The notes under the pieces: generated by a model | Told to the model about the DNA's origin: nothing | Database searches by the model: none | Seen by the model: the letters and a program-made list of their open reading frames with translations, nothing else | Assembly (NCBI GenBank): GCA_041394985.1 | Contig: JAWLBI010000001.1 | Coordinates: forward strand, 3,472,001-3,536,000 | Source of the DNA: JAGLON01 sp041394985 | Lineage (GTDB): Bacteria > Zixibacteria > MSB-5A5 > GN15 > JAAZOE01 | Reading direction: 5' to 3' | DNA length: 64,000 nucleotides | Shown: positions 38,530 through 47,825 of the stretch, piece after piece | Layout of the letters: each line of letters starts with the position of its first letter | How positions within the stretch are numbered: position 1 is the first letter of the stretch | Translations under genes and position numbers: made by a program

Positions 38530-40652
38530 CGGACAACACACCAAAACGTCGTCTCGATGAAATACTCGTCAGCGAAGGACTGATATCGGAAGAACAGATC
38601 AAAGATGCCTTGCTGCGCCAGAAGGCGCACGGAGGCAAATTCGGATCACAGCTTCTCTATCATCGCTATATCGACGAGGCGACGCTGGTCAAGGCGCTCT
38701 CGATTCAGCTCAACTGCGAAGGTGTTATCCTCTCCCATGTCGATATCCACGACATGGTCCTGAAGATGATACCCAAGAAGGTAGCCATATCGCGCACCGT
38801 CATCCCGTTCGATTACAATCCGCAGACTAATACGCTCAATATTGCATGCGAAGATCCGAACGACACGAGTTTAAAAAACGAATTGCAGTTCGTCGCCCGC
38901 GGAAAAGAAATCAAACTCTTCGTCGCCGTCGAAGTGGCCATCAAGACCGCGATAAACAAATATTACCTGGGCCGTGATGTCACCCTCGACGATATCCTCC
39001 TCATCGAAATTCCGGACGCCACTACCGACACCGGCAAAATCCCAGCCGATTCGGTCACCCGCTTTCACGATGCCCCGCGCGATGCGCAACCGGCCATCCT
39101 GCTCGTCACCGACGAACAATATGCCGTCCCCCTCATTCGATCGATTTTGGAGCGAGATAATTATTCGGTCATCGTGACCGATTCCGCCGACGATGCCATC
39201 ACGATGCTCGGCGAGCAGCATTTTCATGCCGTCTTTATCAAAGACACCGTCCCCGGCGATTACATCGATCTCATCGACCGCGTACGCAAACTGTCTCCGC
39301 AAACATCGGTACGCTACTATGAAACTGCATCCGAGCTGCTATTGACCGACGGCATCGCCAAAAAAGAAGCTGATTTGCTCCAGGCTAATCTCGATATCTT
39401 TACATCGTTACTGGCGAAAAAAGATCAATTGTCAATCAACCACAGCGGCCGCGTGGGACAATATGCCGACAAGCTCAGCCGCCGCCTCGGACTCCCGTCC
39501 AAAGACCGCATGGTTGTCAGTACAGCTGCCTATCTGCATGATCTGGCGCGATATTATTATGGCACGGCCAAGGAAGTCGACAACCGCGAAATAATCAACC
39601 TGACGGTCAAGCTGCTGACATCGATTAACTTCTCGCCGGTCATCATCGAAATGCTGAAATCGATGTACATCAACCTGCGCGGGAAATACACCAGGCGCCT
39701 CCCGATCGAGGCGCTCGGCGGCAACATCCTCACCATCGCCGATCTTTTCGCCGAAAGCGTCGCGCACGACGACCGCATATCACTGGATAAATTCGATGCC
39801 GTAAAAAAGAAACTCCGCGACCTCACCGGAAAACTGTTCCTCAGTGAAGTAGCCGAGGCCTTCATCGATATGATACAGGACGAAGTCCTGAACATAAACA
39901 GCACGACTTCGGGGCAGGTTATGATTCTGGCTGACGATATCACTACGGCTATCCCCATTGAAATGAGATTGAAATCCGAGGGGTATCGGACCGTTGTATC
40001 CGGCTCACTCGATGCGTTCCTGAACCTGTTCCAGCGCAGCGAACCGGATATCATGATCATTCAGTCGCAGAAATCGGCACAGGAAATCACCGCCGATGTC
40101 AAATCTCTAAAAGAAGCCGGCGTGAGCATTGATTCCATACCGACGTATCTGCTCACTTCACAGCAAACCGTCTCTCAGTTAACGCCCCTAATCAATCAGG
40201 GCATAGAGGATATCCTCACGCAAGATGACAACCTCGATTTGTTAGCGAGTAAAATCAAAAAATTGCAGGCGCGCATTAACGAGAAGGCCGAAAAAGCCGG
40301 CGGTGCAGACGGCGCTCGCGGTCGCCTGTCCGATATGAATCTCATCGACCTGCTGCAGGCGCTCGGTCCCGGCCGTAAGACCGTTAAAATCTCAATTCGC
40401 GAAAAAGATCGCGATGACCAGCCACTGGTCATATACCTCGACAACGGCCACATTACGCACGCCGTTTACCGCTCGCTGGGCGGCCCGGAAGCCGTCTATC
40501 AGGGCCTCGCCTGGGCCAACGGCACCTGGACTGTCGAACCGATTACGATATCCGATATTCCGGCGCCGAATAATCAGGCATCGAACGAGTCTATCTTGAT
40601 GGAAGGCTGTCGTCTGATTGATGAACGGGTGAAATCGGGACAATTGCTCTAA
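38526..40652 (+). CDS. MshEN / pseudo-receiver / degenerate HD-GYP / DUF4388 signalling protein
   Basis: 708 residues. The MshEN domain (about 1-150) has two tandem 24-residue repeats ('RLDEILVSEGLISEEQIKDA', 'FGSQLLYHRYIDEATL') of the c-di-GMP-binding kind. A receiver-like domain (about 190-285) has Lys where the phospho-Asp should be ('HAVFIKDTVPGDY'). An HD domain (about 300-460) keeps 'HSGRVGQYA' and 'AYLHDLA' but the GYP block is reduced to 'GKYTRRLPIEALGG'. A second receiver-like domain (about 465-585) has 'IMIIQSQKS' without Asp. A DUF4388/PATAN domain ends the protein ('GRLSDMNLIDLLQAL'). The four-base overlap with pilT suggests control of pilus retraction by a nucleotide signal; this is inference. 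Confidence 0.85.
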   Translation: MTDNTPKRRLDEILVSEGLISEEQIKDALLRQKAHGGKFGSQLLYHRYIDEATLVKALSIQLNCEGVILSHVDIHDMVLKMIPKKVAISRTVIPFDYNPQTNTLNIACEDPNDTSLKNELQFVARGKEIKLFVAVEVAIKTAINKYYLGRDVTLDDILLIEIPDATTDTGKIPADSVTRFHDAPRDAQPAILLVTDEQYAVPLIRSILERDNYSVIVTDSADDAITMLGEQHFHAVFIKDTVPGDYIDLIDRVRKLSPQTSVRYYETASELLLTDGIAKKEADLLQANLDIFTSLLAKKDQLSINHSGRVGQYADKLSRRLGLPSKDRMVVSTAAYLHDLARYYYGTAKEVDNREIINLTVKLLTSINFSPVIIEMLKSMYINLRGKYTRRLPIEALGGNILTIADLFAESVAHDDRISLDKFDAVKKKLRDLTGKLFLSEVAEAFIDMIQDEVLNINSTTSGQVMILADDITTAIPIEMRLKSEGYRTVVSGSLDAFLNLFQRSEPDIMIIQSQKSAQEITADVKSLKEAGVSIDSIPTYLLTSQQTVSQLTPLINQGIEDILTQDDNLDLLASKIKKLQARINEKAEKAGGADGARGRLSDMNLIDLLQALGPGRKTVKISIREKDRDDQPLVIYLDNGHITHAVYRSLGGPEAVYQGLAWANGTWTVEPITISDIPAPNNQASNESILMEGCRLIDERVKSGQLL

Positions 40653-40656
40653 ACTA

Positions 40657-41463
40657 TCAGGCTGCGACGGAATCACCGGTCGCGGCCAAATGGCGCTTCA
40701 CGGTCGCTTCGATACTGACCAAATCGACTTCCGTATCCTTGCACGGTCCGCACGGACGAATATTCGGAAATCCGATAACCGGGATATGCGGATTGACATC
40801 GATAAATCCGGTCAACAAATCCCGCTCACATGCCACGGCAATAATGATTTTCGGGCGCACCTCGCGGATTTTATTGCGTGCCTCGCCCCCACCCTCGGCC
40901 GTCGCGACGATGATGCCGTATTTATCGCGGATTCCCCGCATCGCCTTGTTCATATCACGGCTAAGGCACCTCGGCAACAAGAGCAGCAGCTTCTCCGGCG
41001 GGACCCGGCGCGGATCGGTATTCAGAATCAGATTGTGTAATTTGAGAAATGAATTAGCCAGCCTGTCACGCGAGACACCAAACACGCGGCCGATCTTCAT
41101 CGATAAGTCCAGCAGAATATTGACCAGCTTCGGTACGATTATAAATCCTGAAAGAAACGGCCGCCCCGACAAAAACACACCGATGAACAACACGAGCCAG
41201 AGCATCAGAATCGCAGCCAGTGTATAATACAATACGGTGAATACCTGACTGTAGACGCTGCCAAGTTGTATCAATCGAGGATAAATCAGCCAGCCGAACA
41301 GAGCCGTTGCTCCGAGGATTACTAAAATCGTCGCAAACGACAGTCCGATAAAGACGCGCGGATCGGTATCGGTGGAAACGTATTCCTGTACCGTACCGTC
41401 CCAGTCTGCCCATTCATCGCCGAGTTTTCTGTCCGGCTTTTTAGATTTCTGCGGTTCTGACAT
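40657..41463 (-). CDS. DUF116-family membrane protein
   Basis: 268 residues from ATG at 41463. Two to three N-terminal membrane spans ('FIGLSFATILVILGATALFG', 'VLYYTLAAILMLWLVLFIG') precede the DUF116 domain, recognised by 'KLLLLLPRCLS' and three cysteine sites: 'RCLSRD', 'AVACERDLLTG' and 'IRPCGPCKDTEVD'. Such a four-cysteine set could hold a metal or Fe-S cluster on the cytoplasmic side; the biochemical role of DUF116 is unknown to me. Convergent with the MshEN protein, only four bases apart. Ribosome site weak. Confidence 0.82.
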   Translation of the reverse strand: MSEPQKSKKPDRKLGDEWADWDGTVQEYVSTDTDPRVFIGLSFATILVILGATALFGWLIYPRLIQLGSVYSQVFTVLYYTLAAILMLWLVLFIGVFLSGRPFLSGFIIVPKLVNILLDLSMKIGRVFGVSRDRLANSFLKLHNLILNTDPRRVPPEKLLLLLPRCLSRDMNKAMRGIRDKYGIIVATAEGGGEARNKIREVRPKIIIAVACERDLLTGFIDVNPHIPVIGFPNIRPCGPCKDTEVDLVSIEATVKRHLAATGDSVAA

Positions 41464-41516
41464 AACACAAGAATATACGCGGAAAAAACTTGCTCGTAAA
41501 CAATTTGCTTGAAAAA

Positions 41517-44411
41517 TTATTCGCCGGGAGGACAGCACACGGGCGCCGGGCCGCCGCGGAAGATCTGATTTATGAGCACGAGGGCATCGCCTAAGGCGAC
41601 ACCGCCGTCGCAGTCGACATCCGCCCGCCAGGTATCGGGCGGGGCTTCCCCGCCTCGGTACAGGAAGCTGATAAACGAAATCACGTCGCCGATGTTAATG
41701 ACGCCGTCATCATTGTAATCGCCGCACGTAAGGTTAAAGCCCAAATCGCGCAGAGCCTGCCGGAAAGCCAGGTAATTCCCCGGTGCCTCCATCAATGACA
41801 GCGGAAAATTGAACAGGATAAAGGCATAGTCTTCATTCGCATATCGAATACCATTGACCTGTTGATGGAGAAGACTATCCGGGTAAAGCGAAACATATGA
41901 ATACAGCGTATCTACATCGCCGGGGATCGGAAAAAGACACCCTGCGAGTGGAATTCCACCCTCATTCGGCACTGTCGACAGAACGAGTTTTGCGCTGTCA
42001 GCCGTCAAAGTTGGATAATCGCCATGGTGCGATTCGCACTCTAACAGGTCGCCGTACAGCGCCCCTGCCGCAAAAACCATTTTATTCGCCAATGCGCTGT
42101 CCAGGTGAAAGATATCGTGAAAATACTGACCGTCGCCGTAACGTCCCATTTGCATGAGTTGCCGCGAAATCGTGTACGTCGTGGTATTCGGTACGATAAA
42201 CAGTGCCTTGCCGCCGAATTGAAGATATAAGGAAATCTCATCCAGTGTTTCGGCCTCAAATTTCCCACCCTCTTTTTCCTTATCGAAAACGACGACTTCA
42301 TACTGACTCAGAAGACTGAGTGTAATAGGCGTCTGGTCAATATGCACATATTCAATATCGATAGTCGACTCGACGGACGACAACAAATCGGCGATATATT
42401 CAGGACGAAATGCATCCAGCGATACCGTCGGATTGGAATTCAAATCGAAAAACAGGACTTTATGTTCCAGTGCCACGGGAAGAATCTGTACTTCGGATGA
42501 TGGTTCCGATAATACACCGGCCGCTGTGACGGTCTTTACATAATATCGATAATAAATACCGGATTGCACATTGTGATCACGATAAGCCAGAGCCGCCGTC
42601 GAATCGTACAACACGAATGCCGCCCCATCCGTGGAACGATAAATATAGTAAGCATACAGGCAGGTATCGCACGGTGATTCCCAGGTTATAAGCGGCGTCC
42701 AGCCGTCCGTTTCCATTTGCACATTAACCGGAGGCTGCGGAGTTCCGGTAACGCAGGAAGTCCAGAACGATCGCAGAGATTCGCGCCCCTGATTATCTAC
42801 TGCCGTTACCGCAAAATAGATTTCCATCGCCGGATTGGTTATCGGGAAATCAAAGGTCGTATCTTCCAGCATGTCGGTGTGCGCATGATGCCAGACATCA
42901 TAGTATTCCGGAATACGAACATTGACATAATATCCGACAATATTCGGATCGCCTTTCTTATTCCAGTTGAGATGGATTTTATTTTCATCGAACGAGGTAA
43001 TCTCCAGGCCGACAGGAGGCCCCGGCCGAGGTAAAGTAAACCCCGACTGATACAGTGAATCCGCCCTACGATGATTTCTGACTATTGCCGGAAAATCGAG
43101 CGTCGATACAAAGGCATCCGGCGCCTCGGCATTGAATAAATTATAATAATCGGCGGCATTGCGATGAAAATTCTCGGTACCGATTATCGCATATACTACT
43201 TTCTGCGTATCGCCGGGCAGTAAATCAAATGGTCCGATTGAAAACATGAATCTGGTATCATGATCGGTCAATCCCACGGGAGCAGCAGCGGGCAACCAAC
43301 CACTCGACGAGTCTATTGTCGCAACGGAAATTTGATCAAAATCGACTTCCGGGTGCGACATCGTATAGTACACATCCTCCTGCCGCGCCGGTGCCCCGAT
43401 TGAACTATCGACAAAAATGCGAAATGGATCTTCCGGTGTTCCGAGCCGCCGCGGCCCATAATTCTGATTGTTCACATCGAACAACCACCAGTTATAATTG
43501 AACGTCGGGTCCGGAACACTCGTATACAGGATTCCGAACGAAACCGCATGACGCGCCGAATAGGCATCCCAAACGAAGTTCGACGTGAAATCAGGGTCGC
43601 CATCATTATCCGTGGCATATGGAATCAGCACGCGGCTCGAAGGATCATCATCGTACAGCAGTGTGTCCAGGCAACCGGTGAAATCATCGGCATACCCATT
43701 GACGGCGTTTCCTCCCGGCGCCGTGCAGTACATATCCGGATCCATGTACACCGCGGCCCAGCAATCGGTAATGGCGGACGACTGAATATTCTCGATAGTC
43801 ACTTCGACTATGACGATATTCTTATACAGCGTGTCCGTCCAGCTGTACGATCTCTGCACGACGCGCAACCCCATCGGAATATGCGTCGTATCATCATAAG
43901 GATTCGGCTGTCCGATATACGCCGGATTCGTCACGGTATCGGTGTATACGGTCATGAATTCATCGTCGGCAAATCCCCCGGTGCGAATTGTGCCGCCGCT
44001 GTCCGGAAACTCCGGCTGAAATTCATTCGTCGCATAACGGGCCAGATCGAACGAGTGAGAAACCAGCGTATCGTCACCGACAACACCGCCGATGAGAATC
44101 CCCGCATTGTAAATCGACCTGACTTGCTGCGCCTCCAGGAATGATCCGGTCTGAACGCTGACGCGCGTTTCCGGATCGGAATAGCCCGAAAAAGCCGGAA
44201 TCGGAAAACGACCGGTCCCCATAAGAAGCGTCCACTGTCCGGTATTGTGCATCCCATAGCCGCGCAATCGCTCCGAAGGAATGGCCGATTCATTAGCGGC
44301 AAAGCTAAATTCCATCATCCCGCAACAGGCAAAGAGTACAAGTACGAAGAGACACCAGGGCGTCACAAATGCAAACCCGTGATTGCGATATGTCCTCTTA
44401 TTCTTCATCAT
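41517..44411 (-). CDS. Large secreted protein with GATase-like domain and dockerin (paralogue of 44408-47251)
   Basis: 964 residues. ATG at 44411 behind GAGGTG, overlapping the preceding stop by four bases (ATGA). Signal peptide (about 1-36). The N-terminal domain carries the words shared by the three-protein family: 'GVVGDDTLVSHSFD', 'TFNYNWW', 'MSHPEVDFDQI' and 'FSIGPFDLLPGDTQKV' with 'GTENFH'. Two Fn3 domains follow ('GYYVNVRIPEYYD', 'YAYYIYRSTDGAAF'). A GATase-like segment ('KVLFFDLNSNP', 'FGGKALFIVPNT') and a dockerin pair ('CGDYNDDGVINIGDV', 'VDCDGGVALGDALV') end in a Cys-Cys pair. No enzyme motif is certain. Secreted adhesive or degradative scaffold part is a guess. Confidence 0.85.
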   Translation of the reverse strand: MMKNKRTYRNHGFAFVTPWCLFVLVLFACCGMMEFSFAANESAIPSERLRGYGMHNTGQWTLLMGTGRFPIPAFSGYSDPETRVSVQTGSFLEAQQVRSIYNAGILIGGVVGDDTLVSHSFDLARYATNEFQPEFPDSGGTIRTGGFADDEFMTVYTDTVTNPAYIGQPNPYDDTTHIPMGLRVVQRSYSWTDTLYKNIVIVEVTIENIQSSAITDCWAAVYMDPDMYCTAPGGNAVNGYADDFTGCLDTLLYDDDPSSRVLIPYATDNDGDPDFTSNFVWDAYSARHAVSFGILYTSVPDPTFNYNWWLFDVNNQNYGPRRLGTPEDPFRIFVDSSIGAPARQEDVYYTMSHPEVDFDQISVATIDSSSGWLPAAAPVGLTDHDTRFMFSIGPFDLLPGDTQKVVYAIIGTENFHRNAADYYNLFNAEAPDAFVSTLDFPAIVRNHRRADSLYQSGFTLPRPGPPVGLEITSFDENKIHLNWNKKGDPNIVGYYVNVRIPEYYDVWHHAHTDMLEDTTFDFPITNPAMEIYFAVTAVDNQGRESLRSFWTSCVTGTPQPPVNVQMETDGWTPLITWESPCDTCLYAYYIYRSTDGAAFVLYDSTAALAYRDHNVQSGIYYRYYVKTVTAAGVLSEPSSEVQILPVALEHKVLFFDLNSNPTVSLDAFRPEYIADLLSSVESTIDIEYVHIDQTPITLSLLSQYEVVVFDKEKEGGKFEAETLDEISLYLQFGGKALFIVPNTTTYTISRQLMQMGRYGDGQYFHDIFHLDSALANKMVFAAGALYGDLLECESHHGDYPTLTADSAKLVLSTVPNEGGIPLAGCLFPIPGDVDTLYSYVSLYPDSLLHQQVNGIRYANEDYAFILFNFPLSLMEAPGNYLAFRQALRDLGFNLTCGDYNDDGVINIGDVISFISFLYRGGEAPPDTWRADVDCDGGVALGDALVLINQIFRGGPAPVCCPPGE

Positions 44412-47251
44412 CGGCAACACCTCGGTGACAGGCCGTGCCGGAGGACGAAATTGAGAATCACCAATAAATCATCCATCGCATATTCTTCATCGCAATCGAC
44501 ATCGCCATTGGCTATAACGCCCGGAGGCGTTTCACCAAAATAAAGATACCGGATATAGGCGACGACATCGCCGACATTTACCTGCAAATCTGCATTGATA
44601 TCACCGCACAGATTCCCCTCGCCTAAATCAATGGCAAGCGAGCGCAACAGCGCCGCCGCCGAATCGACCTGCATCAGCGACAGCGGCATATTCAGAAGCA
44701 CCGCGCCATAATCATCGCCGATATGCGCCACACCATTTATCTGATTGTCGGTCATGCCGTCATCAATCGACGATATATATCCATAGAGAGATTCGGCGCC
44801 GGCCGTTGGGACGATAAAACCGCCGTACGGTATACCTTCGGCACAGGCATATGCAAAACTGTTGACACTAAGGCTATCCCAGGTGAGGGTCGGATATGCG
44901 CCATCAACAGGCGATGCACCGATTAAATCTCCCGATAATCGAAGCCCCGACTGTAAAACCATCGCACCATAATACGCGCTGTCGACATGAAAATAATCGC
45001 GCAATACAGAAGTCGCCGGCATTTTCCAAAACGCCGGTTCATCATCGGCAATGATATCAGTTCCCGCATGCCGTAAAATTAAAATTACTTTGCCGCCATT
45101 TGACAGGTACGCCCTGAGGACCGACTCGAGGTTGTTATCGAGACTCCCGCTTCGGTTTTCCCCACTGATGATGACAAGTGAATACTCCGCCATATCTTCC
45201 AGTGTCACCGGATTGTCTGCATCGAACGGCCTGTAATCATATGCTAATCCATTGAGCGCCGAATCGACAAGTTCTGCAAAAAACGCGCGGTCGAACACCA
45301 GATTTGAGAATAACTCGGCGGAATTGTAATCCACGGCCAGTATACCGGACGACATCGGCATCGGAACGATATGAATCACTGTCGACGGCGGAGACTCGAT
45401 CCCCTCAGCCGTCACCGATGTCAGATAATAGGAATAATCGCCACCGACATCCGTACCGTAATCGATATACTCCAAAGCCGCCTTCTCGGCCAGCAACACC
45501 GTATCAGAGGAATTATTATTAATACGATAAATGCGAAACGACAATGGCGCCTCGGATTCATCATACTCCCAGTGCAACTCGGGAAAGCCTTGCTCGCCGC
45601 TCCCGGTTATTGCAAACGGCGGATGCGGTCCATTGGGATTGAGCTCGATAATGGTCGATGCTTTCCCCTCGGTGCCGGCGCCGTCATAGGCGACAACGGC
45701 AAAGCAATACACGGAATCTGCCAGCAACCCGACTGCCTGGGCCGTTGTATCGGTAACCAATGCGGCATCAGTCCAGTTGATTTTATCAAGTGAGCATTTG
45801 AGTATATACCCGCTAACATCATTCCCCGCTATTGGATTCCACCGAAATGTCGCAGACGACTCATCAAAATCAATCAATGAGAACCCGGTTGGAACTCCCG
45901 GCGGCGGCAGCATCCAATCAGAGGCATACGCATCCCGCGCCGCCAATGCCTTTTCATAGAGATCATCGAAGCGGAGCGTTTCATAAAAATCGGATACCGA
46001 CTGCGGACTCTCCGGATTCATCCATGACAACACGAAGGGATTCGTCACGACTCCATCGGCAATATACACTGCGACCGAAAAATCGACTGTTTCTCCCGGC
46101 TGCAAATCGAACGGTCCGGCCGAGAGCAAAAAACGGGTATCTCCGCCGAAAGCCGCCCGCTCGCCGGCGCCGCCCTGAGGCACCCAGCCGTAGTGATAAT
46201 AACCCGCCTCGCACTGATTATAATCGTGTTCGGGAAATGACATGACATGATATTTATTACGATCACCATAGGCAACCGAATAGGAGCCGCCCAAATCTGT
46301 GCGATAATCCCAGAATCGCCGCGGCGCCGTTTCATCTGCGGAATCCGCTGCGTTAATCCACCAGTTGAAGTGGACATCGGGCTCATGCCCGGACAATCCG
46401 AGAAACTGGACGGCAAAAGCCCCGGTATGGGCGCCGTTGCCATAAGCATTATTGATCGGGTCGCCGTCTGTATCTATTGTATAGGCGACATGCACGTCAA
46501 CCCATTCGCCATTCTCATCGATGGCGCCGTCTATAAAACCGGATATGTCATCTGCCTCGGCATTTTCCTGCACGCCAATGTCGCAATCCGCGAACATACC
46601 GACCCAACCCTGCTCTAAGGCGGCCGTATCGATATTTTGTATTGTATAAGTGACAAACAAAATATCGTCATATGGCGGACTCTGCCAGCGGTATGTCCGA
46701 GAACTCACGGCAATGCCCAGCGGATACCAATCATTGCAATCGCCGATCAGACATCTGAATGCCGTATCGATAATTTGACCGGTATCGCAGGCATGGGCAA
46801 TAATTTCAAAGTCTGAGTATGTCGGCGGCACGACACCGAACGACGTATCGATGCAATCGGCAGGCAAAAACTCGGGCAAAGGAACGGTATAATCGAAGGC
46901 ATGCGATACGAGCGTATCTTCTCCCTTGATGCCGCCGACCCAGAGTCCGGCTCCATGCAAATATTCGGTCGTCCGATCGGCGGGATACGATGCATTGAAT
47001 GCATACGGAAGACCGAACGGCAGCGATTTTTCCGCATCAAGAAACGACCATGAATCAAATGGGGCACCCAGCGTCATACGGTTGGAAACGGAAATCCAGA
47101 AATCCGAGGTCGTGTCGTGATATCGGGTAAAGCAGGATGCCGATTGCGCAGACTGAAGAGGAAAATCTTTGATCTGCCAATACGATTTTGCCTCGCCGCT
47201 GCCGGAACAGCATAAAAACAAATAGAGGACTACAGATACATAGATTTTCAT
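44408..47251 (-). CDS. Large secreted protein with GATase-like domain and dockerin (first of the pair)
   Basis: 947 residues from ATG at 47251; a GTG three codons earlier is an alternative, and neither has a strong ribosome site. Signal peptide 'YVSVVLYLFLCCSGSGEA'. Family words: 'GGIKGEDTLVSHAFDY', 'HFNWW', 'MSFPEHDYNQ' and 'LSAGPFDLQPGETVDF'. Two Fn3 domains ('GYILKCSLDKINW', 'FRIYRINNNSS'), then a GATase-like segment ('GILAVDYNSAE', 'NGGKVILILRH'), and a dockerin in which the second repeat is worn ('VDCDEEYAMDDLLV'), ending in Cys-Cys-Arg. Translationally coupled to the next paralogue, pointing to joint production in equal amounts. Function unknown. Confidence 0.84.
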   Translation of the reverse strand: MKIYVSVVLYLFLCCSGSGEAKSYWQIKDFPLQSAQSASCFTRYHDTTSDFWISVSNRMTLGAPFDSWSFLDAEKSLPFGLPYAFNASYPADRTTEYLHGAGLWVGGIKGEDTLVSHAFDYTVPLPEFLPADCIDTSFGVVPPTYSDFEIIAHACDTGQIIDTAFRCLIGDCNDWYPLGIAVSSRTYRWQSPPYDDILFVTYTIQNIDTAALEQGWVGMFADCDIGVQENAEADDISGFIDGAIDENGEWVDVHVAYTIDTDGDPINNAYGNGAHTGAFAVQFLGLSGHEPDVHFNWWINAADSADETAPRRFWDYRTDLGGSYSVAYGDRNKYHVMSFPEHDYNQCEAGYYHYGWVPQGGAGERAAFGGDTRFLLSAGPFDLQPGETVDFSVAVYIADGVVTNPFVLSWMNPESPQSVSDFYETLRFDDLYEKALAARDAYASDWMLPPPGVPTGFSLIDFDESSATFRWNPIAGNDVSGYILKCSLDKINWTDAALVTDTTAQAVGLLADSVYCFAVVAYDGAGTEGKASTIIELNPNGPHPPFAITGSGEQGFPELHWEYDESEAPLSFRIYRINNNSSDTVLLAEKAALEYIDYGTDVGGDYSYYLTSVTAEGIESPPSTVIHIVPMPMSSGILAVDYNSAELFSNLVFDRAFFAELVDSALNGLAYDYRPFDADNPVTLEDMAEYSLVIISGENRSGSLDNNLESVLRAYLSNGGKVILILRHAGTDIIADDEPAFWKMPATSVLRDYFHVDSAYYGAMVLQSGLRLSGDLIGASPVDGAYPTLTWDSLSVNSFAYACAEGIPYGGFIVPTAGAESLYGYISSIDDGMTDNQINGVAHIGDDYGAVLLNMPLSLMQVDSAAALLRSLAIDLGEGNLCGDINADLQVNVGDVVAYIRYLYFGETPPGVIANGDVDCDEEYAMDDLLVILNFVLRHGLSPRCCR

Positions 47252-47362
47252 AGTGAGCACATCCCGAGATTTTCGGTACCGCCTTTAATAATATAACGAA
47301 CGAATGATGAGAATGTGAAACGATATTTGCTCTCGGTGCTATTCGATTTCGAGAATGAATAC

Positions 47363-47397
47363 AAAAAAAAGAGTCTCCGCCGCCGGAGACTCTTTTT
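47363..47397. terminator. Bidirectional terminator in the leader
   Basis: GAGTCTCCG / CGGAGACTC stem with A8 on one side and T5 on the other, so it can work on both strands. Confidence 0.85.
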
Positions 47398-47771
47398 CCC
47401 ACCTCAGTAATTGACAAAGCTATCAAAAATCTTACCTAGTTCTTAGTAAACGAGGAGTTCCTCCCTCACAAAGGAACTCCTCATCCCCACCTCATTAGTA
47501 CCCTTCACCGCCATACAGAGTAACTAACTTCACCAATACATGTAACAACTTCTGTGCCGAAAGTGCACAGGGACCGCACAAGACAACTTATCTCTTTATA
47601 TCACAATGGATTAAAATCTGCGACCGGGTTCATTATTTTGCAATGCCGACACAATAAACCGCAGTATCTGCGCCTCTCAAAAAATGCTGGAATTATCAAA
47701 ATTTATAACTGATTATACAATAACGAATTAACAAAAATGCGCAATTTTCGCGGGTGAGTACTCCCCGCAAT

Positions 47772-47809
47772 AAAAAAGGCGCAGAATATGCGAGATACCC
47801 TGCGCCTTT
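47772..47809 (-). terminator. Terminator of lpdA
   Basis: Ten-bp perfect stem AAAGGCGCAG / CTGCGCCTTT; the minus-strand product continues into a run of T. Confidence 0.9.
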
Positions 47810-47825
47810 GCTTAATTTATACGAA

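Larger units (their letters stand above)
47252..47825 (-). other. Long structured leader or small RNA upstream of the secreted pair
   Basis: This gene-free stretch of 574 bases holds, read on the minus strand: the lpdA terminator at its far end (47772-47809); a TATAAT at 47712-47717 with a poor -35; a hairpin CTGTGC/GCACAG (47552-47570); a perfect 10-bp hairpin GAGGAGTTCC/GGAACTCCTC (47452-47482); and a strong terminator (47363-47397) 111 bases before the start at 47251. A terminator ahead of a gene, with stems before it, fits a free-standing small RNA or an attenuated leader. A 23-codon frame within it lacks a ribosome site. Confidence 0.5.
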
